NCBI GenBank assembly: GCA_019009955.1
Contig: CM032232.1
Location: 73,639,001 to 73,703,000 of the forward strand
Direction: 5' to 3'
DNA: 64,000 nt
Source: Riptortus pedestris
Taxonomy: Eukaryota; Arthropoda; Insecta; Hemiptera; Alydidae
Part shown: piece by piece, positions 11,065 to 22,567 of the stretch
Layout of the letters: every line of letters starts with the position of its first letter
Position numbering within the stretch: the first letter of the stretch is position 1
Translations under genes and position numbers: made by a program
The notes under the pieces: generated by a model
Databases searched by the model: none
The model's input: only the letters and a program-made list of their open reading frames with translations
Told to the model about the DNA's origin: nothing

Positions 11065-14006
11065 ATGTTGTGTGCTCCATCCTTTGGATACTTCACACAT
11101 TTCAGCATTACATTATAATATTAATGCCATATTCTCTTTATTAGAGCATTAGTATAAATTAGTTTTCAGAGTAATGCTTAATAGCAAAACATGTAGAGTG
11201 GTTGAATAAAGTAAATGTGAGAAGATAGTGAAATTTATTTCATGTCCTTTTATTTACTGCTTTGCCAGTGAGATCGAGTCTTAATTTTATAATATTAATT
11301 ATATTTTTAAATGGTCCCAAGGCTCATATGCTGTGGTATTTAACTGTGCTGCAATTTAGGTTTATAAGATGGCTTTATGAAGTGTTACATTATTATATTT
11401 GTTACAATTCTTGCTTATTATGTTGAATTATGCTATTGTTATGTTATTTTCATGTCATATCAAGATATATTGCCTAATAGTTTGTAATATTTACTAATCT
11501 GAAACCAAATGTACTTAAGCTTTATTCTTATTTATAGCTATTTTGGAAGTTAGGCATTCCATTTATTGGAATATGTGTTAGTAAAACTAAAAAAGCGTAT
11601 ACACTAAGCAAGATAAGTCTTAGCACTATCCAGTCATTAGTTATTCTTTTTTTCCAGAGTGGTGGCAATTAAAATGTTTAGTAATTTTACACTTACAAAA
11701 CAAAACTCCTCATGGGAATTATTTTTATTTTTAAATTGTGGTACATTGTCTTTTTATAGGATAATGTGTCACTCTGCCCCACCGATGTTATTACTCATTC
11801 TTCATTTTATCTGGCTTATTTTCACTTTTACTAGTTTCCACACCACAAGGGATGGAAAGGAGGCCATCAAAAACATCTCAGACACTTTAACTTATTTTAT
11901 TGACTTTGCTGTACATCCGTTGTGTATAATTTATTCCTCTTTGAGAGTCCTAAGCCTAAAAACTACTGTGAAACATCAAGAGGCATCTTCTCCAGAAATG
12001 ACACACATCTTGTCAGATCGAACTAAGGCTGACTAGCTGGCAGATGAAACAAAATATAGTCACAGTATATTTTTAAGCACAGTTTGATTTAATATCTATA
12101 CTTATTATATCTATTTTTAAGTAAAATTCATTTTACCTGCAGTTAGCAGCCAATCATTGTTCAATCAGCCTAGATTTGAGCATTTTCACATGAGATCGTC
12201 TCTACACTTTATGTGCTAGTAAGTTTGGTTAGAGTCCCTGGAGAGGAGTGAGTTATGTTCAAACCATGTAAGGCTTAGTGAATAAAAGGAATTTGAAGCA
12301 TAGAAAGTAGTTTAGATGGCTTGTCTACTTAGGGTATTTTATATACCTGAAACTTGGGAAATTGATTAATATTCTGATTTGTTGATTACTTGGAGACAGT
12401 GGTATGGCTACTTCCCAGTTCTTATATTTTTTTTGTCAATCTCTTATTTCTCTGACACCACTATCCTGTAGCCTTATTCTGACTTCTGGCTCATTAGACA
12501 ATGATGTCATGTAGGAAAAGTGAAAAGATGCTTGGGACTATTGTTTTAAACTCCCCTCTCCAATTTGTGTATATAAGTAGTCATCAATTATATCCCCAAA
12601 TATATCATGAAAACCCCTAAATACGGGTATGTGGCTTAAATATAGCTGGTATTGAAGAATGACCTAATTAGTATTAGTTCAGTCAAACTTCTTTCTGTAA
12701 TTGTTTTTTCAGTAGGATGATAGGGGTCACAAATATCAGATTCAGAAGTAAATTTCTTCAGTCCAGTTTTCCCTCCTTAAAAGCTTTTAAGCAGAAAATG
12801 TGTCAACACCCTTTTTTTATTTATTCATATGTATTGATGATATACAAGCATTTGCCTTAAATGATACAGAATATTTAATTTAGACAAAATAATTATTTTC
12901 AGAGTACAAGAGAGGTTGTCATAATGACAATTTATTTAAAAAGTTTTTTATAAAAGAAATAATTTGATTTTTTTTTATAAAAATGTATAACAAACTAAAA
13001 AAAAACTGCAATACCAATCAAAATTTCAATTATATTAACCTATACAGTTAAATGATGAACTATGAGAAACCCGGAAACCGGATTATTGCCATCTGACATC
13101 TGCTTTACCCTGTCAGAAGTTCCCATCTCCACTTTCAGCCTCCCCCTCCTTCTCTTCAATTTTCTTTATAATTAAGGTCTGAATGAGTACTGTACATAGA
13201 GGTCTCTAGGCATTCACATACATATATATATAGTGTTCACTAGATTTTCTTAAATTCAAGTTTCATTAAAAACATTAATTTATTAGGGAAGGATTTAACT
13301 TTTAAAGTATTAAACTCATCTAAACAAGATGTACAGAATTGATAAGGATTACTCTTTATACTCTAAATCCTACTTTTTTTCAATAGCACGGCATTCCTTT
13401 CTGCCTTGATTACTGTAGCTCCAAACTGGAGGTAGATTTTTTGTTCAACTTAAACAACTTATTTATTTAGTATTTTTCTTATTTTGATATGTCTGGTCCA
13501 TTATTTGTAATTTTCCGCTGTTCCAATTTCCCCTCAACTCTACATTTTTTAAGTATTAACTAAGGATAGAAGTAATCCTTTTGGTAGAAATTTTTCATTG
13601 TTAACCAAATAATGGCATTCCTTTATTTTATAATTGTGGTAAAGGGGGACCAAAAATCCAAATATGCTAATTTGCTAGCAGGATGAGCTTAGTTTTTATA
13701 AATTTTAAGTATGGGCATTATTAAGTATTATATTACTATGTTTTAACCTGAGGATGATGTAATCAGACTGCAACTAGTTAAAAGTAGATAAGGAATGAAT
13801 TCCCAGAAAGACATCCCTGTTCTAAATTATATCCCTAAAAGATAATTCTATTTTGAAAGAAACTAGTTTGCCTCTTAGTCAACTCGTGATTAAGTTTTAA
13901 TTATGCACACATAATACTGTATTTTCCTTTATAGTATTTCAAATTACTTATTTTGGTCTATTTTCTTGGAGACAAATTTATTTTATTTTAGTATATGAGA
14001 AAAGGG
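11065..14006. other. Intergenic, no supported gene
   Basis: A 125-codon frame at 11659-12036 follows two acceptor-like sites (11657 and 11760) and contains a hydrophobic stretch, but it has no family signature and no partner exons. The rest is AT-rich without recognisable content. A pyrimidine-rich patch lies at 13060-13150. Confidence 0.4.
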
Positions 14007-14070
14007 GGTCCTCCTTTCTACTTCTTCTTTGAGTATGTCCTTCCTAAAATTACGTGAGGATATCCTTCAT
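14007..14070 (+). repeat. Dispersed repeat D2, copy 1
   Basis: About 64 bases match 14748-14812 directly, sharing GGTCCTC, TTTCTACTTCT and TTACGTGAGGATATCCTTCA. It is a local duplication or a short interspersed fragment of unknown type. Confidence 0.65.
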
Positions 14071-14747
14071 TTGAATGAAAGCCAACTCAATTAAAAGTTA
14101 ATATGGGGTATTAAATTGAGATTATTTCTGAATCTGATTTTTTTTACCCCTTTCCCTGTGTTTTACAAGTGATAAAAGGCTATTACAACAATGCTTAATT
14201 AGATTTTAAAATGGCATTCTTATTGTAACTATTAATAGGCAAAATTTACCAAGTCAGATACAGTTTCTGGGAAATTTAAATATAAAGTTTCATTTATTGA
14301 AAAATCAGGGTTTTAAAGTTATAGTAATTTTTGACTTGGTCAAATTTTAGAAAATAATGCAAATACTTCAAATTAAAAGGAAAGTTAATGAAGTTATTTT
14401 AAACCATGGAAGGAATAAAAGTGTTAATTGTTATCATATTGTAAGCTGTAAATATTTGTATTGTTATACTTTTTTGTTAATGAAGTGCTATTTATTATAT
14501 AAATACTGAATTAACAATACAGATACATATTATAAATATATATATTTGTGTTAATTTTATAACATAAAGATTTATTGAGTAGTAAGTTGCCTCTGATTCC
14601 AGAATAAATAATCTTTTTTTAAAGTATTGCGTGATGTATATTGAAATAAAATATTTCTTATGTTTTTTATTTATTGTTTTCCCACTAATTGCTGTCAATC
14701 AAAACTGTTTTGACAAAGCTAACACATTTTAATCTTAATGATAAAAT

Positions 14748-14812
14748 GAGGTCCTCGTTTCTACTTCTACTTCGAGTACGTCCTTTCTAAAGTTACGTGA
14801 GGATATCCTTCA
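14748..14812 (+). repeat. Dispersed repeat D2, copy 2
   Basis: Direct repeat partner of 14007-14070, about 740 bases downstream. The conserved core is TTACGTGAGGATATCCTTCA. Between the two copies I see only AT-rich sequence. Confidence 0.65.
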
Positions 14813-15136
14813 CCTGAAATAGCAGATAACAAAGAAACATACATATATGATTAGAAGATTGATGGGTATAGGCCTATGAAACACTCAATTCAATCAGGGT
14901 TTATTTTAGTGCTGATAGTTACCGAAAACATTCACCTTCAGACCTACAATAATGTCCATTGTTTTTATTAGACTGTTGTTTCATGTTTCAGGACATTTTA
15001 AGAACAATTGGCATCAGACACTGTCAATAAACTAAATTTTAAAAAAAATAATGTTTTAATAGAAGAGATGAAGTTATTCTTAACCCTTTCCTTGTGCAAA
15101 GACACTATAGTGGCTTGAATCGTGCATGCGTGTGTG

Positions 15137-15583
15137 TCTCTAACCCTCTAGGCATTGCAATTTTATGGTTGATCATTACCAAACTCTCAAAATATTTAAA
15201 GTTTTATATAAAACTAAAGATCAAGTTCGTTAATGGCTGAAATCTAAATAGTGGGAGGGGGAGTTTAGAGGGTGGGAATTTCAAGAATGTCTCCGTTATT
15301 ATGCGCTAGATGGAAAAATTGTATAGAACCAATCTTATTGTAAATGTAATGTTCTATAAATGTTCTTTTTCACTATCTTGGTTATTAACCGAGATATTTG
15401 CATTTTTAGTTTTTGGACTTCAGCAAACCTCCACTCCTGCTCATGCCATATTAACAATAAGCTGTTATATAATGTAGCACTTTATTTGAAGGCTAAATAC
15501 CTAATTTTGTTCCCGTTGAACTATTTCGTTTTGAGATAAATGCAAATACGTGGGAAATCTGCTCCTGAGAGACGGACGTTTTT
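15137..15583 (-). mobile_element. HX repeat, variant A, truncated
   Basis: Minus orientation. It begins at the decayed CTCTAGCGGTCGC block, runs through GATCAAGTTCGTTAATGGCTG and ends at GTGGGAAATCTGCTCCTGAGAG, where the hairpin end is partly deleted. The palindromic end is absent. A TGTGTG run at its start replaces the TA tract. Confidence 0.75.
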
Positions 15584-16206
15584 AGTAGGTGCTCCAGAAT
15601 GCTTGAACAAAATTTTATCATATGTTTTTTCCGAATGCTAAGATAATACAATCGTTTTATTTTGACGGGAATCTAGATTTATTTGATCCCAACAACGATA
15701 ATAAAGTCGTCATATATTCGTCCAATAGACATTCCATGCTTCATGCTCAAAACTATAAATATGACTAAGTTGAAGGCAATAAAAGGATTATTTATTTACT
15801 GCTTCCAATTATCCAATATTTATACTTCGACGGGCAATCATTATTTACGAAATGGTTTCGGGATATCACGAGTTTTAATCATAAATTTGTTTAACTGGAT
15901 ATATCTGGAGTACAGGGTATTTGTGTTATTGGTACATATAACGGGATGATTTTGTGTATCCAATATTAATACCTCCACGGGAAACCATTTTCTATTTCAA
16001 CCCTTAGGCGACGGGTGCCATGCCTAGTTTAAATATATTTATTCTCGTGTAGGTCTTCATTAGTAATTTATCACTAAAAATGAAATATAGTCACACATGT
16101 GAAAATATTCACATGGATTGTGACTTTCGAGCACATCAAATTGATTAAACGTAAATTTACTTTTTACACCTCAAAATTCATTGGTCATTTGGAGTAAATT
16201 AAGAAA
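15584..16206. other. Region upstream of the 17-exon gene
   Basis: This should contain the promoter and 5' UTR of the gene starting at 16207, but no TATA box or initiator stands out. A frame at 15683-15949 is interrupted just downstream and lacks a signature. AATATTTATACTTC and AATATTAATACCTC are followed by related sequence at about 15815 and 15962, suggesting a small diverged duplication. Confidence 0.35.
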
Positions 16207-16359
16207 ATGCCAGGAAGGACTCGCCCTGGACGGGCTTGCAGAAGCTGTCCTGCACCGGCTAAGTCCGTTTTCGAAGGCGGCCCTTTGAAGCCGACGTTTA
16301 CTGAAAGAAAGTATGTAATAGATACTGCTGATTACCGCATCACGAGAGCATATGATGAG
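16207..16359 (+). CDS. Exon 1 (residues 1-51), unrecognised protein
   Basis: The ATG lies in an AGAAAATGC context, four codons after an in-frame TAA, which fixes the start. The 51 codons are basic and arginine/proline-rich at first (MPGRTRPGRACRSCPAP), then read TFTERKYVIDTADYRITRAY. The exon ends GATGAG|GTATGT in phase 0. G+C content is clearly above the flanks. Confidence 0.8.
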
Positions 16360-16456
16360 GTATGTTCAAAAGCTTAGCTAATATCTTCTGACTAAAATAT
16401 CAGTGAACATATAAATCAGAAAACAAATTAAATACTAAAAATAGTAGATTAAGAAA

Positions 16457-16660
16457 AATGTCCGGTCACGCAGGAGCTGCGTTAACTAAGCAGATTTCCC
16501 ACGTGCGCCACGTATTTGCATTTATCTCAAAACTTACAAGTTCAATGAGAAATACCTATATTTGGTATTTAAGCTTCAAATAAAGTGTTTCATAACATAA
16601 TAGAATATTGAAAATATGAGATGAGTAGGAGTGGGGCTTTACTGAAGATCGAAAACTAAA
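16457..16660 (+). mobile_element. HX repeat, variant A, hairpin-end fragment
   Basis: Lies in intron 1. It starts at GGTCACGCAGGAGCTGCG and continues through AAGCAGATTTCCCACGTG and GCCACGTATTTGCATTTATC to CTGAAGATCGAAAACTAAAA. There it abuts, without a gap, a second HX copy of another variant. The junction suggests insertion of one copy into another at a T/A-rich site. Confidence 0.85.
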
Positions 16661-17078
16661 AAGTCCGTCACGCAGGGGCTGCGTAAACTAAGCAGATTTC
16701 CCACGTGAAGTTTTACAATAGAGAAATCTGCCTAATAATAAGAGTAGTAGTAAGGAATCTCTAAACCTATTCACGAGGGACGAACAGTTACGAAACGGCC
16801 GCACTAGCTCTCGGCGGAAAGTCCCGAACATAGCCGACTCTTGCCGACCACGCAGACAATACAAATGTAAATATCTCCGTTAATTTTCAAGATAGAGAAA
16901 AAAATGTATTGAACAATATTTATAGTAAATTTAAGTTGCAATAAGATTGTTTCTATGCAATGTTTTGATCCGACTTTTGGTAACGGAGATATTTAGAATT
17001 TTTGTAAATCCCCCCTCTAAACCCTCCTTCCCCCTGGTCCAATTTCAGCCATTAACGAACTTGATCTTCTTTGAGTAA
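16661..17078 (+). mobile_element. HX repeat, variant B, truncated
   Basis: It begins with AGTCCGTCACGCAGGGGCTG and AAGCAGATTTCCCACGTG, then carries the variant-B block with TTTTACAATAGAGAAATCTGCC and a GC-rich AACGGCCGCACTAGC segment. It then rejoins the common core and stops at GAACTTGATCTTC against a SINE. The same B block appears at 47649-48103, 39571-40176 and 57931-58586. Confidence 0.85.
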
Positions 17079-17310
17079 ATACTTACTTACTTGAGATTTT
17101 ACGTCCACGTTATGCTACTATGGCTAATCGGGACAGGTTATCTACAGGTTACCACCTTACTTACCTTACTTTTCTAGCCAAGGTGGTCCCAAGGAGTTTA
17201 TTTAATGAGTCCTTCACTAACTACATTTCTGCTGCCCAGGGCCCGAATCGAACCCGCCACTCTAGGTCTACCACGGAAGATACCACGTCCCAACCCACAC
17301 GACCAACCTG
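17079..17310 (-). mobile_element. tRNA-derived SINE, near full length
   Basis: On the minus strand the copy starts GGCTCAGGTTGGTCG and has a B-box-like GGGTTCGATTCGG, as expected for a tRNA-derived RNA polymerase III head. It then carries the family body (TAGCCAAGGTGG, then GGTAACCTGTAGATAACC complements) and ends near GTAAGTAAGTA. It matches the copy at 52615-52845 over its length. Pol III promoter function is inferred. Confidence 0.75.
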
Positions 17311-17620
17311 AGCCCAATTAATAAAATATATGTGTATATAACATATTAATGTTATTGAAAACTATTTACTATAGCTAATTCTTTAATGTGTAATGAATCA
17401 GAATAATTTTTATCTCAATCACTCAATTAGTAATCCAAGAATAAAATAAGGGAGGATCAACAGAACGTATTTGCATATATCCTACAAAGTAAAAGTTTAA
17501 TGAAAACAATATTTGGTATTTAACCTTGTTATGAAGTTGTCCATGATACAACAGTGTATTAATAATATAACATGAGTTTTGGAGGAGTATCCTTTTGGGT
17601 GACAAATATATTTCGTTTGC
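17311..17620 (+). mobile_element. HX repeat, variant C fragment
   Basis: Shares TTATTGAAAACTATTTA and AATGAATCA.AATAATTTTTATC with the variant-C copy at 2698-3690, then the GTATTTGCATATATC and ACAATATTTGGTATTTAA core. It decays after ATAACATGAG near 17600. Both ends are missing. A short TA/CA tract follows at 17644-17680. Confidence 0.65.
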
Positions 17621-17778
17621 ACAACTTCTATTTTATAGATAGTATATATATATATATATATATATACATACACACGCACATTTGAATTCGCACACATAAA
17701 TCACAGGAAATTGAATTAGGAAAATTTAAACGTTCAGCAAATGCTCAGGAAATTCTAATTTTAAGCCCTTCTGTGCAG

Positions 17779-18010
17779 GAATTTTCTATTCCAAGAGAAG
17801 TGAAAAAACCTTTGAAACTGCGAAAAACTAAGTCCAAGAGCAGTAACTCGACAGTGAGCCTCGGGTTTACAAATCAATTAATGCAGACGTGGTCTGGTTC
17901 GACTTTCATGACGGAATATGAAAACTTTGTAATAAATCTGGAGCATGAGAGGAACACCTACCTGGCCGAAATGGGTAGAAAAAGGTGGAATAATTTCAAA
18001 CAGAAGTTGA
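17779..18010 (+). CDS. Exon 2 (residues 52-128), unrecognised protein
   Basis: The exon is bounded by CTGTGCAG| and TTGA|GTAGGT, entering in phase 0 and leaving in phase 1. It encodes a basic start (EFSIPREVKKPLKLRKTKSK), then a predicted helical stretch with FMTEYENFVINLEHERNTYL and GRKRWNNFKQKL. The open frame would otherwise end nine codons past the donor. Confidence 0.8.
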
Positions 18011-18352
18011 GTAGGTTGTTCCCTCTTACCTCTTAGTAGATATTTTTTCTAAAAATTTAAGTTAATATTTCAAAGTGTATCTGTCCAACTTTTGATCAAT
18101 GTGCATTAGAAAAGGATGCCAGTCAGGAAGAGTGTGTACTCAGTATTGACCCATTGAATGTGCTGAACAAGGAACTCAGGAAGGTTTAATCTAACCGAAC
18201 AAAATCCCTTGTCTTTTCCATCTATCCACCAAAAGTGTATTGGGGTGGAATAGACGTGGCTCAGAATAGACATGGCGAGGTTATGAATAATTAATTCATT
18301 TCACCCCCTCCCCCCCCTATGGATTATGCTAGTACCATACAGTGGATCACTT

Positions 18353-18765
18353 AGGCTAGGCCTCCACTAGCGATTTCTTGTCACGGCAACAAAAAAATCT
18401 CTGTAGCGAAAATTTTGGGAGGTCAATCCACTGCGATAAAAAAATCGCTAATTTATACCAGTTTCCCGATGGATGTCATTGGAATTTCTTGTCCACCCAA
18501 TTCGTCGTTAGACATTTTGGGTAACTAACCAGCGGGAAGAAAAACGTAATGTGATACAGCCGCTTGCAAAATCGTCACTTAACTCTCGCAAATGGATGCA
18601 CGTCCATGCCTGCCCGTGTGGTCTATTCCGTGACGCGACAGTCGCGTCGCAGAAAATAGGACCTGTTGCAATTTTTTAATCGCTGGGATACTTAATCGCA
18701 AGTGTGTTCACTTGTATTGAAAGTTCTAATTTTACGACAGAAAAATCGCTAGTAGAGGCCTAGCC
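18353..18765. mobile_element. MITE with ~30-bp terminal inverted repeats
   Basis: The left end GGCTAGGCCTCCACTAGCGA is mirrored by the right end TCGCTAGTAGAGGCCTAGCC. The inverted repeats extend about 30 bases with few mismatches and enclose a 350-bp GC-richer, non-coding centre. Flanks are CTTA and TTGG, so a 3-bp target duplication (TTA) is possible but not exact. Terminal GGC resembles PIF/Harbinger elements; the superfamily is unproven. Lies in intron 2. Confidence 0.8.
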
Positions 18766-18831
18766 TTGGCTTGGCTTAAGGTGATTTTCCATTTTCATAC
18801 CTCCGAAGTCATTCAGTGTGTGTGTATTTGG

Positions 18832-18837
<6 letters not shown>

Positions 18838-18878
<41 letters not shown>

Positions 18879-18880
18879 CA
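18838..18880. repeat. (TA)n microsatellite
   Basis: A TA run in intron 2 just right of the MITE. No HX sequence flanks this one, so it is an independent microsatellite. Confidence 0.9.
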
Positions 18881-20159
18881 TACACAAAATGTATAATCAA
18901 AGTTGTGTACCATGGGGTTCAACATGTTAATTTCTTATTTTTGTCTTAATATTGTACATAATCTTTATTTTCATTTACGCTTTCGAGTTTTTTGTTCCTT
19001 CTCATTGTGTATTCTGCAATCAACGAAATAACATTTTTTGTTTACAGACATAAAACATTTCCCTTGGTTTGTTCGGTAGCCTACAATTTAGTTTTAAAAC
19101 ATATCTCTGAGTTTCCATTATTTGTCCTTAAATTATACTTAAAACGATTTTTTTTACTTGTAATAACCGCATGTTTCATAATCTTTTTTATTTGGAAAAG
19201 AATATATAACATAGAGAACCTTATTTTGCTTCCTACTCTATATTAAACTTTTAAAATACTATTTTACTTTGTGTATATAATATTAAAGGCTGATAAATAA
19301 AAACAATTTCTTCAACCAAAATATTAACATAACTATTTATTTTGTGTAAAAATGTTTTTTAAAACTGTATACATTTTTGAAATCGGATTATTTTTTGTAT
19401 CTTACTACTCTCTTTTGTTTTTATTTTTAGAACATTGTATGAATTCTTCTATTATCGATTTATTATAGTCGTTCATTATTTAGTGGATATCCTATTTAGT
19501 TAGAAATGAAAGCTTATTCACATATAATAGATCTGAAAGATTGCTAGTGAAAAATATTCAGAAAGAGTACAGTTTCGCCCACAGCAATTGGAAAAATTTA
19601 ACAGGCATCTTTTGATTGGTAACAAAAGTTTTTTTTATGTATATATTAGATTAAAATTCTATTATGCATTAATATAAATTATAAGGGAATAAATCCGATT
19701 TTGGGTGAACTCAGTTTTAGCTCTGATGTGGGAGTGTATCTGTTCAATGTGGTTTAAATTAGCAAATAAACATTGTGAGAAACCACACAGTATTGATGCT
19801 GGTGAACCAAACACACAAATAAGCTCGGTTGATCTACAGAACACAAATAGACACTCTACTCATTAGCATCAGAGAGTCACTGATATTCAAGGAGTTACTC
19901 CAGTATGGTCTAATTTAGATATTTATCAATATCCTTATCTCTCTATTGTGGTATTCTATGTCTCTATATTAATTACCTTTTGTAGTACTAAAGTTAGGGC
20001 ATAAGAATAAATCTTTGAATAAGCAGAATGTAAAAATTGTAACCAGCGAAGCGTATATATTGTTTAGACTTTTAATTATGATATGACATATTTTTTTTGT
20101 GATGATATAACTATATCAACTTTACGGATTTATTATAAGTTTAAATAATGTGTAATTCA

Positions 20160-20168
20160 TATATATAT

Positions 20169-20212
<44 letters not shown>
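20160..20212. repeat. (TA)n microsatellite upstream of exon 3
   Basis: A long TA tract ends about 50 bases before the exon 3 acceptor. Its length could affect the pyrimidine tract or branch-point spacing, but this is inference. Confidence 0.9.
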
Positions 20213-20215
<3 letters not shown>

Positions 20216-20264
20216 CCACTCCGGACACTTGATTAATTGAAGTTTTTTATTTATGTTTTTGTAG

Positions 20265-20335
20265 GAGTCAGTCAGTTCAAGAGGAAAACTACCAACGCAG
20301 GGCCTGAATGGTTTCAAGATTTGTCTCCATATCAG
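20265..20335 (+). CDS. Exon 3 (residues 129-152), unrecognised protein
   Basis: Starts after TTTTTGTAG| in phase 1 and ends CATATCAG|GTGATT in phase 0. It encodes VSQFKRKTTNAGPEWFQDL and SPYQ. The donor GTGATT is weak. The frame stays open into an adjacent LINE fragment as far as TAA at 20528, so intron retention would give a truncated chimaeric product. Confidence 0.7.
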
Positions 20336-20344
20336 GTGATTAGG

Positions 20345-20757
20345 GAAAAACTATTGAATAATTTAAAATTAACTTCCTTAACAACTTCACTATCCTACAC
20401 ACCAATTAAAAGACAGGAAGTTAACAGACGATTCGGACAACTTTACGGGCTGCTAAATAGAATATCTCACTTGTCTACAGAAAACAAACTAACAATATAC
20501 AAGTTACTACTTAAACCAATATGGACATAACCAATAGAAATGTGGGGTACAGCAAAACTTTGGAACATCAGACGCATCCAGACTTTCCAATCCAAAATCC
20601 TGCGCACCATAGTAGATGCTCCATATTATGTTACAAACCACACTCTCCATAAAGATCTTAATATCCCATTTGTAAATGACCTAATTCCCTTAGGACTCAG
20701 AAAATTCCACTGCAGACTACCAAATCATCCTAATCCAGAAGTCCTCCCTTTCTAGTA
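20345..20757 (+). pseudogene. Jockey-like LINE reverse-transcriptase C-terminal fragment
   Basis: Two adjacent frames together match the region after the reverse transcriptase domain of jockey-clade non-LTR retrotransposons. The hallmarks are RRFGQLYGLLNR, KLTIYKLLLKPIWT, then EMWGTAKLWNIRRIQTFQSK, LRTIVDAPYYV and HKDLNIPF. A TAA interrupts the frame after PIWT. It is truncated at both ends, dead, and lies sense to the host gene in the intron after exon 3. Sequence to about 20950 may be its 3' UTR. Confidence 0.8.
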
Positions 20758-21194
20758 CCACTCATCCATATCCTCCACGGCGCCTCAAGAGACAATGACT
20801 CAGAGTTCTCCTATAGAAGTGTAAAGTGAAGTGATAGCAGTGGCTATTTTCTTAACTAGTGCCATTCCTCCTTAGCTCTTGACTTCCTTGCCAGGCAGGG
20901 AGAGGCTGCTCCTCTCATTGTGGTGAAGGGGTGTAGCTTCTGTCGTGGGTGATGGAGGACGACTGTGCTGTACATTCACATTTCCAAGTTATATTCTTAA
21001 GAAAATAACAACTTCACTGATAAAAAAATAGTTCTGTTATAAGAAGTTCAAAAGTTGTGTGAAGGACCATTTTATATTTATCATAAAAAGATTAAGTTTT
21101 ATGACATTTTTTGATTCGATGCATTTAATCAAATCGGAGTAGAAGGAAGCCATTGTCGTGCCTACATAAGATTTTTTTTTTTCATTTTAATCAG

Positions 21195-21432
21195 ATGGAA
21201 CTGACAGATAAGTTACACTTAATGCTGCATGGAGATATCGAAGAGGGACATAGCGTTCGGACACAAGAATATCTATTTAAAGTTGGAATTGCTCCCGAAA
21301 TGCCTGCAAAAACCGTAGCTAGAACAGTCCAGGAAGCTGGCAGGAACCCTATTGTTTTTCTATTTAAAATACACGAAAGGCTAGTAGAAATAGAAACAGA
21401 AGAATACGAAAAAGCATTCAGAGATTCTAAAA
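21195..21432 (+). CDS. Exon 4 (residues 153-231), unrecognised protein
   Basis: A T-rich tract and TTTTAATCAG| precede the exon; the end is TCTAAAA|GTAAGT. It enters in phase 0 and leaves in phase 1. The sequence is largely helical in appearance: MELTDKLHLMLHGDIEEGHS, then an alanine-rich TVARTVQEAGRNP segment and FKIHERLVEIETEEYEKAF. Confidence 0.82.
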
Positions 21433-21758
21433 GTAAGTTTCCTAATTTATGTAATGTATTTAGCTATCAAACATCGTTGTTGTGGTTGTTCCATCCAAGC
21501 CCTGACGGAATCACCTACCTGTATCCAAAGTTAAGAGTTACATTTTATTGGCATTCATTACTGTTGGTCTCATGAATGATTTATCGAAGTGCATCTCCAG
21601 TCACTCAGGAGAAACTATTTTTACTGAAAGCTTTCTCTAGGATACATAAGCATCTGGATATCATTCTCCAGCTCTGTTAGTTTGGATACGTCCAATCTCC
21701 AAGGTCTGCTAATAGGTTGTTATGGATTTGATTGATTGTTTCCCAAGATTTTGTACAG

Positions 21759-21796
21759 GTTCAACACGACCAGCCAAGGTTCCAATATTTTTATCT
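21759..21796 (+). CDS. Exon 5 (residues 232-244), tentative microexon
   Basis: Exon 4 ends in phase 1 and the next secure exon begins in phase 0, so a linker of length 3n+2 is required. This segment follows TTTTGTACAG| and ends TTATCT|GTGATC. It encodes SSTRPAKVPIFLS in the right phases. A shorter alternative ends at 21778 (CCAAG|GTTCCA), also in phase 0. A different undetected exon remains possible. Confidence 0.4.
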
Positions 21797-22374
21797 GTGA
21801 TCAATACAACTTTAGCAAACTATACATGCCCCTTGTGTCTAAAGTATATTGCCACCTGTTAGAGTGTTACTTTTTCGGATTCCTTTCTATGACAAGTTTA
21901 AATATTAGCCAAGTGATAATGGATTTTATTCAAAACTATCAACCTCTGTTTGACCTTACAAACAGCACTATTCATCTCCGGAGTCATATGTTGCTCAAAG
22001 GAGCCTAATAATTTTAACATTTTTCATACCTACTCCCCCTCTCTTATGCATAGGAACAATACTCACTTCTCACTAACCTGATGGTATTTTTTCATTCGCC
22101 AGATGATGCATGCAGGCCATTATTACCACTATTATTATTTATTTAATCGGTGAATTAACTTATTATCCCTACACTTGTCCTTCTGTCTGGCTTACTTCTT
22201 TCTCATATACGTCCTATGCATCCTCATAATGTTGTTTCTGTGGTTATTAACTTTCAGCTCTTCTGATGTTTACTTTTAGTTCTTGAAGTCATTTAAAAAA
22301 AAAAACAGCACTGTGAAATGAGGAAAAAAAATCAAGAGTAAGTAATAATAAAAACAAAATTGTTGATTATTCAG

Positions 22375-22567
22375 CCTCTAAGCGCTCATGAAATTACTTT
22401 AAATGCAATCCGTTGTACATTTAATACTGTTTCAGAGGCCAAAAAGAACATTTCACCATACTCGATTAATGAGCGAATATTATTGTCCTGTGTTTTTCAT
22501 CTTCACTATCCGACATTACTGGAAAAGCTCGATAAAATACTTCCACCCCCAGAAAAGGAATCGAAAT
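22375..22567 (+). CDS. Exon 6 (residues 245-308), unrecognised protein
   Basis: Bounded by GATTATTCAG| and TCGAAAT|GTAAGT; phase 0 in, phase 1 out. It encodes PLSAHEITLNAIRCTFNTV, then a hydrophobic helix-like INERILLSCVFHLHYPTLL and KILPPPEKESK. Other open frames on both strands here are shadows. Confidence 0.8.

Noticed and set aside
11659..12036. 125-codon frame with a hydrophobic segment and an HPLCIIY motif resembling a receptor TM7 end
   Set aside because: Two acceptor-like sites exist, but no partner exons or other transmembrane segments were found. The resemblance is too short.
13970..14820. Repeats at 14007 and 14748 considered as a CRISPR-like or satellite array
   Set aside because: Only two copies, unequal and in eukaryotic DNA. 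Listed as a simple dispersed duplication.
19662..19860. Sequence resembling zinc-finger linker (GAGAAACCACACAGTATTG)
   Set aside because: No cysteine/histidine spacing of a C2H2 finger is found in any frame.
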